The notes below the pieces were generated by a model. It was not told where the DNA came from, did no database searches, and was given only the letters and a program-made list of their open reading frames with translations. The position numbers were made by a program, and so were the translations under genes. From Poa pratensis (taxonomy: Eukaryota > Streptophyta > Magnoliopsida > Poales > Poaceae), in NCBI GenBank assembly GCA_947311845.1, contig CAMZMU010000055.1, forward strand, positions 18,538,877 through 18,602,876: DNA of 64,000 nucleotides, given 5' to 3'. Every line of letters begins with the position of its first letter. Within the stretch, counting starts at the first letter, position 1. Shown piece after piece: positions 48,701-59,342 of the stretch.

Positions 48701-51700
48701 TCTATAGACTCATTTTTCCTTGAAAAGTGTGATGTTACTAGTGTTACAAGTAACTAGCTAAGTTACTCTATTTGCATCTCTCCTCATTAATTACATGTCA
48801 CATAGGATTTTTTTACTTAGGTGACATCTATGTTACTAGTGAAGTTACTCCCACTATGGGTAGTCTTATGAACACTCCAGATGATCCGTTAAGCATATCG
48901 ATCGACATTTTATGGATCAAGTAGTCACTGACGTGTTGCTGAATGCATATAGAGAAAATTCCTTATATGACACTCTCTTAAAATCATGTTACTTATTTGA
49001 CATCAGTAAAAAAATTCTTCCCTATATGACATCTCCTCAAAATTTCTTTCCTCATATGACACTGCCGTTGATTCCGTTATAACGTTCCGTCAAAGTTTCA
49101 CCGGGCGGACAAAAATACCCTCGTCACTCAGCATCCAATCGATCGAAGCAAAGAATGGATCGAACCAAGGAATCAACAGAACCATCTCGTCGGGAGTGGC
49201 CCGTTGCGGCGGGCCGGCGGCGGCGCGAGCTGAGGGTCCATGGAGGGCGGAGCAAGCACGGCTGCTGGGGTCGGAGCAAACGAGGCACCGGACGGCGACC
49301 CAGGCACGGCGAAGGGCGGCCAAGGCGGGGCTGGGAATGGCTGCCAAGGCACGGCGGCCGGAAGTGACGGCGCGGCTGAGAGCTCGTCGGCGAGCTCAGC
49401 TGCGGGCACAGGCCATTGCTCAGCTGCGGGCTTGTCAGCAAGGCTGGTCGTGGATGCCAGAGCCCAGATGACACTTCATATAATCGTCCTCAACCCAGAT
49501 GACCCTGTTTTCAGACTTGTGCGCGGCGATCTGGTTTTGTTTTGTGCCCAGATCTACTACTTTAATTTGCGTATCCAGTTCTTATCTAGTTTGTCCCCAC
49601 CGTTGTTCCTTTCTTTGATTTTTGGGTTGTTCCTTCAGAGTCCAGGTTGAATTTGGTAGACCAGGTTAAATTTGGTTGAAGGGTTTGTTGGATGATCTGA
49701 ATTGAAAAGGGAATAGGTGCTTTCTTGAGTTCAGGCTACATGAGCTTCTGTGCATTTTTCTTGAGTTCAGGTCCCATGAACTAGTACTGTATAATTGATT
49801 CAAGAAATTTGTTCATGTTAAGGCCATGCTAATGCTAGTGCTTATTCAGAAATTCCATCGGTCTAGTGTGAAGTACCAAATCAATTCATTGATACATAAT
49901 GAAACATTAATAATTGATATTTGAAAAAGAAAACTGAAAATGAACAAAATGAAGAATAAATACAACGTTAATAACGAAGAACAAATATGTAACATTACTG
50001 CAGCAATTGTCCTGTACAGATTTTTGGTCACATTATGCAGCAGGGGTAAAAAGGTCTTTGCATGCCTCTCTTCAACACCGTTGGTGAACAAAATGCACTA
50101 GAGTGTCATATAGGGAAAGAAATTTTAAGGAGAGGTCAAATAGGGAAGAATTTTTTTACCGGTGTCAAATAAGTAACATGATTTTAAGGGAGTGTCATAT
50201 AAGCAATTTTCTCATGCATATATGCACATATATTTGCAGGTTCATGGCTGGACTGCGGGTACCACCTGACGACGTCCATCGTCGCGCCGTCACTGCTGAG
50301 CCTGCCGTTCGCGTTCACGTCGCTGGGTTGGTCTGCCGGGATGTTCTGCCTCGTCGGCGGCGCTGCCGTCACCTTCTACTCCTACAACCTCATCTCCCTC
50401 GTGCTGGAGCACCACGCGCAGCAGGGCCGACGTCAGCTCCGCTTCAGGGACATGGCCACGGACATACTAGGTCAGTATATAAGCTCACTGTACTCTGCAT
50501 GCAGAACACAACATGGTATTGTGCGTGAACGCTCGTGGCCTGGCTACCACCGTGTATAGCTGAAACATGTCCATGTCCGACATGACACAATCACATAGCC
50601 GATCCAAATATATCCATGCCGTATGTTTAAATTTCAGTATGCCGGAGAAACCTCCTTCCAGCCCTGCTGGCCTTCAGCCATCTCACCGCCGACGCCCCGC
50701 AGCCGCACGCCCAAGCCCGGGCCCGACGGGCCCATATCGGGCCCGCCAAGCCCATCTGGCGCACCACCAACACCGCTGCAGGCGGCGGCGCCACAACCTC
50801 CCGCAACGCCGCCCACCGGCGCCACAGCACACCCGCACGCACCGCAGCAACCGAGAGCCGGTGTCGCCGCCCCGGCGACCTGCGCCGGCCAGCCGCCGGC
50901 CGTCGCCCCAGACGGACAAGCCGGCCGCCAGCGCCTCCAGGAGAAACGGACCTCCCCCCACGGCGCCTTTGGCACCGGAGGGGCCCGCCGCCACCGCGGC
51001 GCAGGGGCCGGCGGCAGCGGCGGCAAGAGTAGTCCGGCGAGAGGGCTCGGGCGCCACGCGATCTGGTAGCCCCGGTGCCGCCTGGGGCAGCGGCACGGGG
51101 ACGGGAGTAGAATCCGTGTTTTTTAATGTGGGTGAGGCTCGACCGAAGCAGCGACAGTTCGGTCGCGTGGAGCTGGTGGAGGTGTTGGGCGCAGTGGCGG
51201 AGGAGGTGGTTCCGGCACGGACGCTGGGGGTGGCTTCCCCTGCCGACGTGCTCCGGCGCCCGAGGAGGAGGTGGCGGGGACTCCGGCGCGGAGGCAGGAG
51301 ATGACCTCTCCTGCCGCCGTGCTCTGGCGTCCGGGCGGCGTGGAAGCCGGGGCGGCGGCCCCGGACAGTGGCGGCTACTCCGGCGGAGCGGCTAAAGCGG
51401 GCATGGCCATGGCAGCGGCAGTGGAAGGTGGTGTCGCGGCTGCTGCGGCATGCGGTGGAGCTCGGTGGTTGACGACATGGCCGGGATGCCATCCTGCTGC
51501 TCCTGAAGCTTTGCGGTCGGGTTGAACTCCGGGCGAAAGCTCGCATGGACTTCGGTCAGTGCCGACGATGGTGGCGCCCTCGGGCGTCGTTCCCTTTCTT
51601 GATTGCGTCGTCGTGGAGCTTTTCGACCTCGTCTAACGCGTGGTGGTTCCAAGTTCTCCAGGCGAAAACCTTTGCTCCTTCGTGAGCGGGCGGCGGTGAC

Positions 51701-54700
51701 GGTCTCGTCACTACCTTGTTGGAAGCGCCGCTTTGGAGCCCTTGGCCAGCGCGGTGCAACGGTTTCGCGACGGATGTGCAGAATGGCGTGTGGTCATGGG
51801 CGGTGTATGTCGGGCGGCGGCTCCCGAAGGTGGTGGTGCGTCGAGGCGGCGGCCTCGTTCCCCCACGCTACGACGGTTCTATGAGGCAGAACCGTTGTTT
51901 AGTGTGGGTTGGGGTGGCGACCTGGATGAATACTGCTTGGGCAGAGGGTTCGTCGACCCGACTGGATCGTCTTCGGGCAATGCGAACGTCGATCTGGTTG
52001 CTACACCAGGGCGGCGGCCCCAGAACAGGTGGTTTTGGTGGCAACCTGGATGAAAACTGCGTGGGTAGAGGGTTCGTCGACCATGATTGGATCACTTTCG
52101 GGCAATGCGAAGGTCGATCTGGTTGTTACGCCGGGGCGGCGGCCCCGGAGCAGGTGGTGTGTGTTGTGGCGTTTGTTGGCTTGGGTCGTGTGGGCGGCGG
52201 GTCTCTTCGTTTGTATCATTCTTTTGTACAGATTGTATGGTTTTTGGACCCGGTTTTCCTTATAAACTGGGTCAACTCTTTCTATCTATTCGGGCGGTGG
52301 ATACGACCACTTTATAGCTCAAAAAAAAATTCAGTATAAGTCATTGTGGACCTTGACCAATCCATCTACTCCTCCCGCCGCTGCCGGCTGTTACCACCGG
52401 ACAAAGGCTGTGCGGCGGCCGGTGGCGGAAGGTCCCTCGGTGTCGGACCTCCGGCGTGGTGGTGGAGTTAGCTTTGGCTACGACGGCCGTGGCAGCTTGG
52501 GGGCTTCACACGGGGCTGCCGGCGACTCGTTCGTCCGGCGCTGTGTTGAATAAAAGGAGGTAGGGTAGTGGCCCTAGTGGTTTTCTTACCTCGAGTTTGC
52601 TGATTTGCCTACTGCCGGTCGTCGTATGCCTGATTGTCGACGAGTTCCGGATGTCTCCGTCGACGGTTTTCACGGATTGGCGTATGTGCTCATAAACCTC
52701 TGTTTCGATATGATCCGGTCACAAATTTGAGACCATGGGGCTTCAAGCGGGTGTGTCGCGAAGCTCCGCTTTCTGCTGACACCATATGACATGTTGATGC
52801 CAGCGATTTCTATGGTGTTGACAGAATCGGGGAATGTCACGACGGCTATGATTGCAAGACCAGTACTTGCGGGTGCAGAGTCTTGGATGCAACGAAGACA
52901 CAGCTTCATAGGTTGTTGTGCGGGCATTGCTGCAAGACGAAGTTCTTGTCCGAACCGCACAGGTGCACGTGAGCCTAGTGATTGGTGATTCGCAGCAGAG
53001 GCCTCAGTGGGGGCGGCAACACTTGGGACTTTAGTTTTGTTGGTGCTAGTTGAGTGCGGATTGTCGATATTCAGATTGAAAACCCTAGGCCTGGTAGTGG
53101 CTATTTCTTTGTTGAAGGCATTGTCTGGATAGTTCAGATTTTCTCCTGGATGAAAACATACAATTTTTGATTGGGCGACTGGCGCATGGATGCTGGTGCG
53201 TCACAGAAATTTTCGACTTTCTGTGGCGCATCTTTTGCCCATGCGCCACAGAAAGTCAAAATTCTGTGGCGCATGCCTACCCATGCGCCACAGAAAGACA
53301 GACTTCTGTGGCGCATGAGACACCATGCGCCACAGAATTTCTGTGGGTCCCACGTGCAATCATTGGCCAAGGTCACGGTGCGCCACAGAAACTCAGGCAG
53401 GTGCGCCACAGAATGTCACTTTTCTGTGGCGCATCTAGCAGGTGCGCCACAGAAAGGGGACATTCTGTGGCGCGCCAAGTTCGGTGCGCCACAGTTTTTT
53501 TTTCAAATCCCACCCCCCGATCGCCTTTTTAGTCTTGCAAGAAGTAAAAGAAAATGATAAAAATTTCAATACATAAAATCCTTTGACATGTAGGTAGGTT
53601 TGAGTGTCTAGTAGGTATAGAAATTTTGAAATATGAATTTTGACTTTTTCTGCAACAAACAGGAAAAAAACTTGTAACCGTCATAACTTTTGCATACGAC
53701 GTCGAAAAAACGCGTTTAATATGTCAAAAAAAAGTCCAAAAGAAAAAAAGATCAAAAATTCAAAAAGTCCTCAAATTCCAAAAGAAAAAAAGTTATTTCA
53801 AACAGACGATTTTTCGCAGCAAAATCAAAAAGAAAGAAAAAAATAAAAAAAAATCAAAAAGTCCAAAAAAGACACAAAAATGTATAACAAAGAAGATTGT
53901 TGAATTTTTTGGATTTTTTGACTTTTTTGAATTTTTGGATTTTTTGAAAATTTTGAAAATTTTGATTTTTTTTGGATCTTTTGAAACTTTTGAATCTCTT
54001 TTTAAAACTTTAGAAGTTTTTGAAAAATCTGAAATTTAAAAACACACATTTATAACACATACCACACATATACACATACAAGACTTAAGAGGGTTCATAT
54101 GATATATATATCAATAAGAATTTGAGTAGCACAAGGGTAGGTGGACTAGGTGGAACTTAGAAGTTAATCGTGCTAGGGTTGGAGCAATTTCATGATGGGT
54201 GACCTAGCGGGAGGGTATCAGTTCAAAAAATATGAAAATAATTCCAATAATTAAGTTATTTCATATTTTGATTTTTCTGATTTTTTTTTACACTTTTTAT
54301 ATTTTTTTGAATTTTTTAAGAATTATGTGGCGCACCAGGCCAGGTGCGCCACAGAAATGTGAGAATTCTGTGGCGCACCAAGCCAGGTGCGCCACAGAAA
54401 TTATTTTTGTGGCGAGAATTATGTGGCGCACCCAGCAAACCTGGGGGTGCGCCACATAATTGCAATTTGGTGCGCCACAGATAGCTCTTTCTGTGGTAGT
54501 TTGGTACGGGTCCGATTGCTGTGAGTGATTGATCAGTACGGTGGGGTCTCTCTTTCTTTCTTTTCTTCTTCTTTTTCCTTTTTGGCTATATGCATTCTTA
54601 ATGCCTGGACTAGTTCTTACTTCTTAGCATCATGTTGGTTTAAAGACTGTGTGCAATTGATATCTTCTTTATATTAATTTCCCTTGTTAAAAAAATTAAT

Positions 54701-57700
54701 CACTATCTAGATAGCTTGGCTATTGGCAATGTGAGCTCGTGGGCTCTTAAAAAGGGTCAAAGAACGTGGTCAATGACTCGAACAAGCCGAGGCGCGCTTG
54801 CTCCTCGTACTCCCAGCCTGAATGGTTAAATGGACAATTGTAAACTCAGGTGCACTAAATGCTCTGCATGTTTAGATTTATGCATGCAGGTTCATTTGTC
54901 TAATAGATTTAGGAATGATTAAGAAAATGATGATTTAAAATCCAAATTTGCAAATTGATTTCTGGGCAAAAAATGGCATAGCACATCGGCACTTGTCTAC
55001 CAGATTTGGGTTCAAAACGGCTACATTTCATAATTTGCAAATTGAGAATTGTTCATGTTTGTTGTGCAACTCACGATTACATTTCTGTATTTGCAAACTA
55101 GGATATTTGAAATTATGTTCGTTGTGCAAAAACGGCCCTAGCACATCGTCAGTTTTCTAATAGGTTTGATGTTAATTAACTCAAGAGACTTAATACACAA
55201 ATCTGGTACTACAGTATGCGTTGAAGATGCTGATGTCACATGGACACTTTTGGCAGAGAGCAAGCGAGCTCGGGCACTCTTTGAAGTTTCCCCGAATGAC
55301 ATGCTATCACATAAGCATCTTTCAGTAATTGTGACCCTTGCTCCGGCGTTGCTTCACGCACGAGCGACATATCTGGTTCAATACTGGGGTCGTGGCCGAC
55401 ATGCATGGCAGGAAAACGGGATTGAGAGCATCTCTACCCGGGGTGTCGGACACATGTCCGACACAATAGGGGAGGTGCCCACAACGACACCCTAAAACAT
55501 GTTATTTATAGCGAACATTCACTTATTTTGAACAAAAGATTTTGTTTTGCAATTTGATAAACTACAACAAAATTTAAAGTAAAACCTAAACTACAGCTAA
55601 ACATAGAAATAAATCAACAACTAAATTTAAACTAAACTAATCTAGACACTGGGAGGAGGTGGCTCGCTAGGGCCAGCCTCATCGTCGTTCACAGCTGGGA
55701 CGACGACATGAGAGGGGCAAGCCTCGCTGTCGTTTGCCACCTGCACGATCCAGTGCCTTTTCGCCCTGGCTTGGACTGCATCCGATGCGCCTCCGCCGTT
55801 ACGTTGCGCGTGCACGCGCCTCTCGGCGGGGATCACGCTCGACGATTTCTCTCCTCCTCGCGTGCCACCTAGGACAGCCATCTCCCTTTGCATTGCCGCC
55901 CCAAACTCCTCCTCTCCATCGCCTCTGCTTCCTGACGTCTTCTCTCCAGCTCCGCTGCTTCTTGGGCCCGGCGGAAAGCATCTGCCACCCGTCAGTGGTG
56001 AGCGTCATGTAACACATCCACCACGTCTAAGCGGGCAGCATCGCGAGCGGTGGAAAAGGCCGCCCTCTTGGCGTTCAGCTGCTCGTGGGCCTGCCGCTCA
56101 ACGGCCATGAGCTAGCGGGCATTCTCCTCCATCTCCTTGCTCTCGCGCGACTTTTTCGTGGCGCGCGCCTCCGTCGCGGCGTTCGCCTCCGCAAGGACCG
56201 CCCTCAGCTGACGGTGCACCTCCTCCTTGGTACACGACGACCTACTCTGACCACAGCGGATGTGCCTCCTCTCCGGCTAGGGCGGAAGCTCCACCCCATC
56301 CCCGTCCTCCTCCTTCAGCTACTCCTCCTCCGGCTCACCCTCCTCGCCCTCCTAGTTGTGCTCATCATCAGACAGCGGAGGAGTTGGGTCTGACTCCGGG
56401 AAACGGTGGCTCGCCTCCTGGATTACGGTGGGCCTGGAGGTGGATAGGCAGCGTGGCATTTTGTTGTCGACGGCGAGATGGGAGAGCACGGTTTGAAGCA
56501 GCGGTAAAACGGTCCTTCTTATAGCCGTCAGATTGGACGGTGAAAGGGAGGCGGGAAGCGGTGGGAAATAATGGTGCCAGTGAGAACCGACGGGTGGGTG
56601 TGAGGCGACGCATCGGTTTAATGCCGGTGATACGTCTCCACCGCGCTTCCCTGGCAGCGCCGCTTCGAAAGACAGAGAGGCTTATCCGCCACTACAGTCT
56701 ATGTGAGTGTAGAAGACAAGCCGGGCCCGCCTGTCTGAGGTTGCATGCGGATACGTTGGGACATTGTCCGACGCCCTCGCACGGGCGTCCCAACTTGGGG
56801 GTGCCGGACAGAATGTGGGTCAACATGGACAGATGGAGGGCGCCACTGTGGACGGTTTTTCTGTCCAGACCCCATTAAGATTTTGGGGGGTGCTTTTGGG
56901 GCTGCCGGTGGAGATGCTCTGAGACCCGAGTCCATTTCTTTGCCGGATTTCTCAATTCTAGATATCCAAGCTTTACAAGAAATTCGAGAATATTCTCTCC
57001 ATATTAAAATAATTAAAGTTCTAGGTCTTTACTAAGCGACACGTCTTTACGTTTAACCAAAATTATAGTATTTATGATGTCAAATATGTACATTGTATGT
57101 TGAATCTAATAGAAGAAAATTAGTGTAGTAAATGTTGATGTATTTTCTACAAACTTGAAACTTAAGATAATTTTTCTTTTAAGATAAACGCAGAACTTCA
57201 GAACGAACAAAATATGCATGTTCAAACTTCTGTAATGCAGGTCCGAGATGGGGGCGTTACTACATTTGGCCGATCCAGTTCCTGGTGTGTTTTGGGACAG
57301 TCGTCGCGTTCACTCTCCTTGCCGGCCAGAGCATGAAGGTACGTTCGCACAAACCGGCATCGTTTCGAGTCACATCTTGGACGGTGCACTCACATCCATG
57401 TGTAGTGATGTACGTTAATCGATTCTTACCTGGTCCCTTCGGGGACATCCGATAATCGATTCTTACCTGCTGCTAGCTCATGCGCAGGCTATGTACCTGA
57501 TCACTAACCCTGGCGGCACCCTCAAGCTGTACGTGTTCGTGGCCATCTTCGGCGCCTTCCTGATGACCCTGGCGCAGCTACCGTCCTTCCACTCCCTCCG
57601 CCACGTCAACCTCATCTCACTCCTCCTCTGCCTCGCCTACAGCCTCTGCGCCGTCGCTGGCTGCATCTACGTAGGTACGCCGGAGCCCTGCCGTCTATAA

Positions 57701-58518
57701 GCTATACAGACTTTGTACTAAAGAAATCTTAACATAATTAACGAGCTCAACATTGATGCAACAACGACGTAGGGAACTCCGACAGGGCACCTCCCAAGGA
57801 CTACTCGATCCCCGGCGAGAACAGCACCCGCGTATACGGCATGTTCAACGCCATCGCCGTCATCGCCACCACCTACGGCAACGGCATCATCCCGGAGATA
57901 CAGGCGACGGTGGCGGCGCCAGTGACTGGAAAGATGTTCAAGGGGCTTTGCCTGTGCTACGCGGTGGTGGTGGCCACCTTCTTCAGCGTGTCCACCGCGG
58001 GGTACTGGGCGTTCGGCAACGCAGCGCAGGGCCTACTCCTCAACAACTTCATGGTGGACGGGAAGGCCATCATCCCGGAGTGGCTCCTGCTCATGGCGGA
58101 GCTCTTCACGCTGATGCAGCTCTCGGCCACGGCCGTCGTGTATCTGCAGCCGACCAATGACATCCTGGAGGGCCTCTTCTCGGACCCCAATGCCGGGCAG
58201 TATGTGGCGCGGAACGTCGTGCCGCGGCTGCTGTCCCGCACAGCCGCCGTCGCCATTGGCACCACGATTGCCGCCATGGTGCCGTTCTTCGGGGACATGA
58301 ACGCGCTCATCGGCGCCTTCGGGTTCCTGCCGCTCGACTTCGCCGTGCCGGCCGTGTTCTATAACCTCACGTTCAAGCCGTCCAAGAAGGGGGTTGTGTT
58401 CTGGCTCAACACGACCATCGCCGTCATGTTCTCCGCGATCGCCGTCGTCGCATCCGTCGCCGCCGTCAGGCAGATCGTGCTGGACGCGGGTACCTACAAA
58501 CTCTTCGCCAACGTGTGA
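45727..58518 (+). CDS. GAT1-like: GABA transporter 1-like amino acid permease, copy 2 (intact, five exons)
   Basis: Exons 45727-45835, 50240-50470, 57241-57338, 57488-57674 and 57773-58518 join to 1371 bases, 456 residues plus TGA, with GT-AG at every intron. The protein begins MGAPSREEEEAKKMEAGG, then CGYHLTTSIVAP (start of the first transmembrane part), LSLPFAF, SYNLISLVLEHHAQQG, ATTYGNGIIPEIQAT, AELFTLMQLSATAVVYLQP, PFFGDMNALIGAFGF and the end DAGTYKLFANV. This matches the AAAP/AAT family and most closely plant GAT1, a proton-coupled importer of GABA and related compounds at the plasma membrane; substrate is inferred from family. About 9-11 membrane segments are expected. One oddity is Trp123 in YYIWPIQ, where copy 1 and GAT1 have Gly. 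Intron 1 is 4.4 kb and intron 2 is 6.8 kb because of insertions. Confidence 0.93.
46601..47362 (-). mobile_element. 5'-truncated LINE with RNase H-like domain in intron 1 of copy 2
   Basis: A T-run (46601-46613) marks the poly(A) end on the minus strand. The minus-strand frame (47362-46649) encodes the RNase H-like domain found at the C-terminus of plant LINE polyproteins: IIFSDAAW (first Asp), FQAEAHALSFA (Glu), FFTDSKVLA (Asp) and HIKRNFNQVAN near the end. The domain would degrade template RNA. RT itself is missing through truncation. Copy 1 intron has an uninterrupted counterpart (cgtcaccattt...cgatccacttcagagaagacg near 28650-28740), showing that the LINE arrived after the duplication. 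Confidence 0.82.
47439..48076. mobile_element. Mutator-like non-autonomous element, 9-bp target duplication
   Basis: TCAACAAGT at 47430-47438 and 48077-48085 flanks 638 bp whose ends form a diverged inverted repeat of about 40 bp (gcgcgcgagactgctcgcgcg against gagcgcgcgatcagtcgcgcg). The interior is GC-rich with frame-open Pro/Arg-rich sequence, possibly captured gene DNA. Confidence 0.75.
48582..48865. mobile_element. Tourist-like (Harbinger) MITE in intron 1 of copy 2
   Basis: 284 bp flanked by TTA (48579-48581, 48866-48868), with inverted ends of about 38 bp reading gactagccatagtg inwards from each side. Confidence 0.85.
48952..50213. mobile_element. Mutator-like element adjacent to the exon 2 acceptor of copy 2
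   Basis: 1262 bp with terminal inverted repeats of about 110 bp (gagaaaattccttatatgac inwards from the left, gagaaaattgcttatatgac from the right). The 9-bp duplication ATGCATATA is at 48943-48951 and 50214-50222. Copy 1 retains the empty site (aaatgcatactattttgcag). The interior 49150-49500 is GC-rich and frame-open, possibly captured host sequence; no transposase is visible. Confidence 0.9.
50641..52329 (+). mobile_element. Poly(A)-ended retroposon in intron 2 of copy 2
   Basis: TTCAGTAT at 50633-50640 and, after an A-run, at 52330-52337. The first 1.2 kb is very GC-rich and open in several frames (Pro/Ala-rich), and the last part is T-rich. No RT or integrase motif. Copy 1 intron lacks it. 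Same general build as 42080-42903; a relationship is inferred only from composition and ends. Confidence 0.7.
51905..52152. repeat. Two-copy tandem repeat of about 124 bp
   Basis: cctggatgaatactgc at 51921 and cctggatgaaaactgc at 52045 begin matching stretches that include gagggttcgtcgacc and cgatctggttg. Confidence 0.85.
52370..54697 (+). mobile_element. Second retroposon-like insertion in intron 2, itself interrupted
   Basis: GC-rich start and a T-rich end with an A-run (ttcccttgttaaaaaaatt) at about 54678-54697. The copy 1 intron aligns on both sides (gaccaatcc and aaaaagggtcaaag) but has no counterpart in between. A CACTA-like element occupies 53185-54500. Left boundary approximate. Confidence 0.5.
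53185..54500. mobile_element. CACTA-like element with clustered GTGGCGCA subterminal repeats
   Basis: About twenty copies of TGCGCCACAGAA in both orientations lie in two clusters (53185-53500 and 54325-54500) around an AT-rich centre with A-rich and T-rich mirrored halves. The right end, reversed, reads ACTACCACAGAAAG, close to a CACTA terminus with the first base changed. No transposase frame. Left terminus not identified. Confidence 0.6.
54700..55430. other. Intron 2 of copy 2, ancestral part
   Basis: No gene. Short blocks align with copy 1 intron 2 (aaaaagggtcaaag, agcatctttca, cgtggccgacatg), confirming common descent of the introns. Confidence 0.6.
55436..56919 (-). mobile_element. Non-autonomous Harbinger-like element in intron 2 of copy 2
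   Basis: Inverted ends GAGCATCTCTACCCGG and GAGCATCTCCACCGGC with TGA on both sides (55433-55435, 56920-56922). On the minus strand a broken frame (about 56462-55642) starts MPRCLSTSRPTVIQEASH and has a Glu/Arg/Ala-rich helical body, resembling the second (SANT/NAM-associated-like) protein of plant Harbinger elements. Several stops interrupt it. No DDE transposase. Confidence 0.75.
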
Positions 58519-59342
58519 GGATTACGAGGCATTCATTTCACGTGCGTGTATGCATTCTTGCTTCTAGCCAAGCTTGCAACTTTGTTGGAAATTGTTGCTC
58601 GGCTAGTCCACACGCGTATCAAGTACATATCGAGTTTTGATCTGTGGATAAGTGGTGTAGGGACTGTAGGCAGACAGTTTAATCGGACAATTGTTCGGCC
58701 CATCAATTCTGTACCCTTACACTTCACGATAGAAGAGTTGAAGTGTGCTCTACTACTCTTTGGCTCCTCAGCTGCCTTTGGGAATAGCAGAGTCATAATC
58801 CCATCTCAATTGCAAAAATATTGGGGAGATAGACCCTGCCCTCAAAAATCCGAGATCTTTTCGATGACTTGTGTTGTGTTGAAGGGATATCTATATGATC
58901 CAATCGATTGCATAAGACCCGCGGTACCAATAGAACGGGGAAAGTAAAGCCAGCAAAGCAAACAAGGGCTAAAACCCAAATGGCCAAGCACCTCAAAAAT
59001 GAAATCTCGATGCAAAGCATTGCGCACCGTAATCAATTTTAGATGTGTTTCATCAGAAGCAAACGAGCGTGAATTCTGCATCTAGAGACTTAAAACGGGA
59101 ATCCAAATTCATGCCCTGAACACAAGTTCCTGCTCAACATGTCAAAACCCTGAAGAGGTATAGGAGTACAGGCACAAATAAATGGTCGAACTGGGTATGA
59201 TAATACATCAACAACACCTTTGTATTAGCCACACTATGGTCGATGATGTAATACTCAAACAGTATAGTTACATTTAGTTGTAGTATACAACAATCGAGTG
59301 AACTTCGGAGACACTACTAAAATGGACAAAAAAAACTACGGG
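58519..59342. other. Region between convergent transporter copy 2 and COG3
   Basis: The first 220 bp are homologous to the sequence after copy 1 and probably include the 3' UTR. The remainder has no gene and would also contain the COG3 3' UTR. Confidence 0.6.

Noticed and set aside
50567..51546. Frames of 245-287 codons in intron 2
   Set aside because: Pro/Ala/Arg-rich, open on both strands, inside a GC-rich retroposon.
53185..53500. Repeated palindromes resembling a CRISPR array
   Set aside because: Repeats alternate in orientation and spacing varies; better explained as transposon subterminal repeats.
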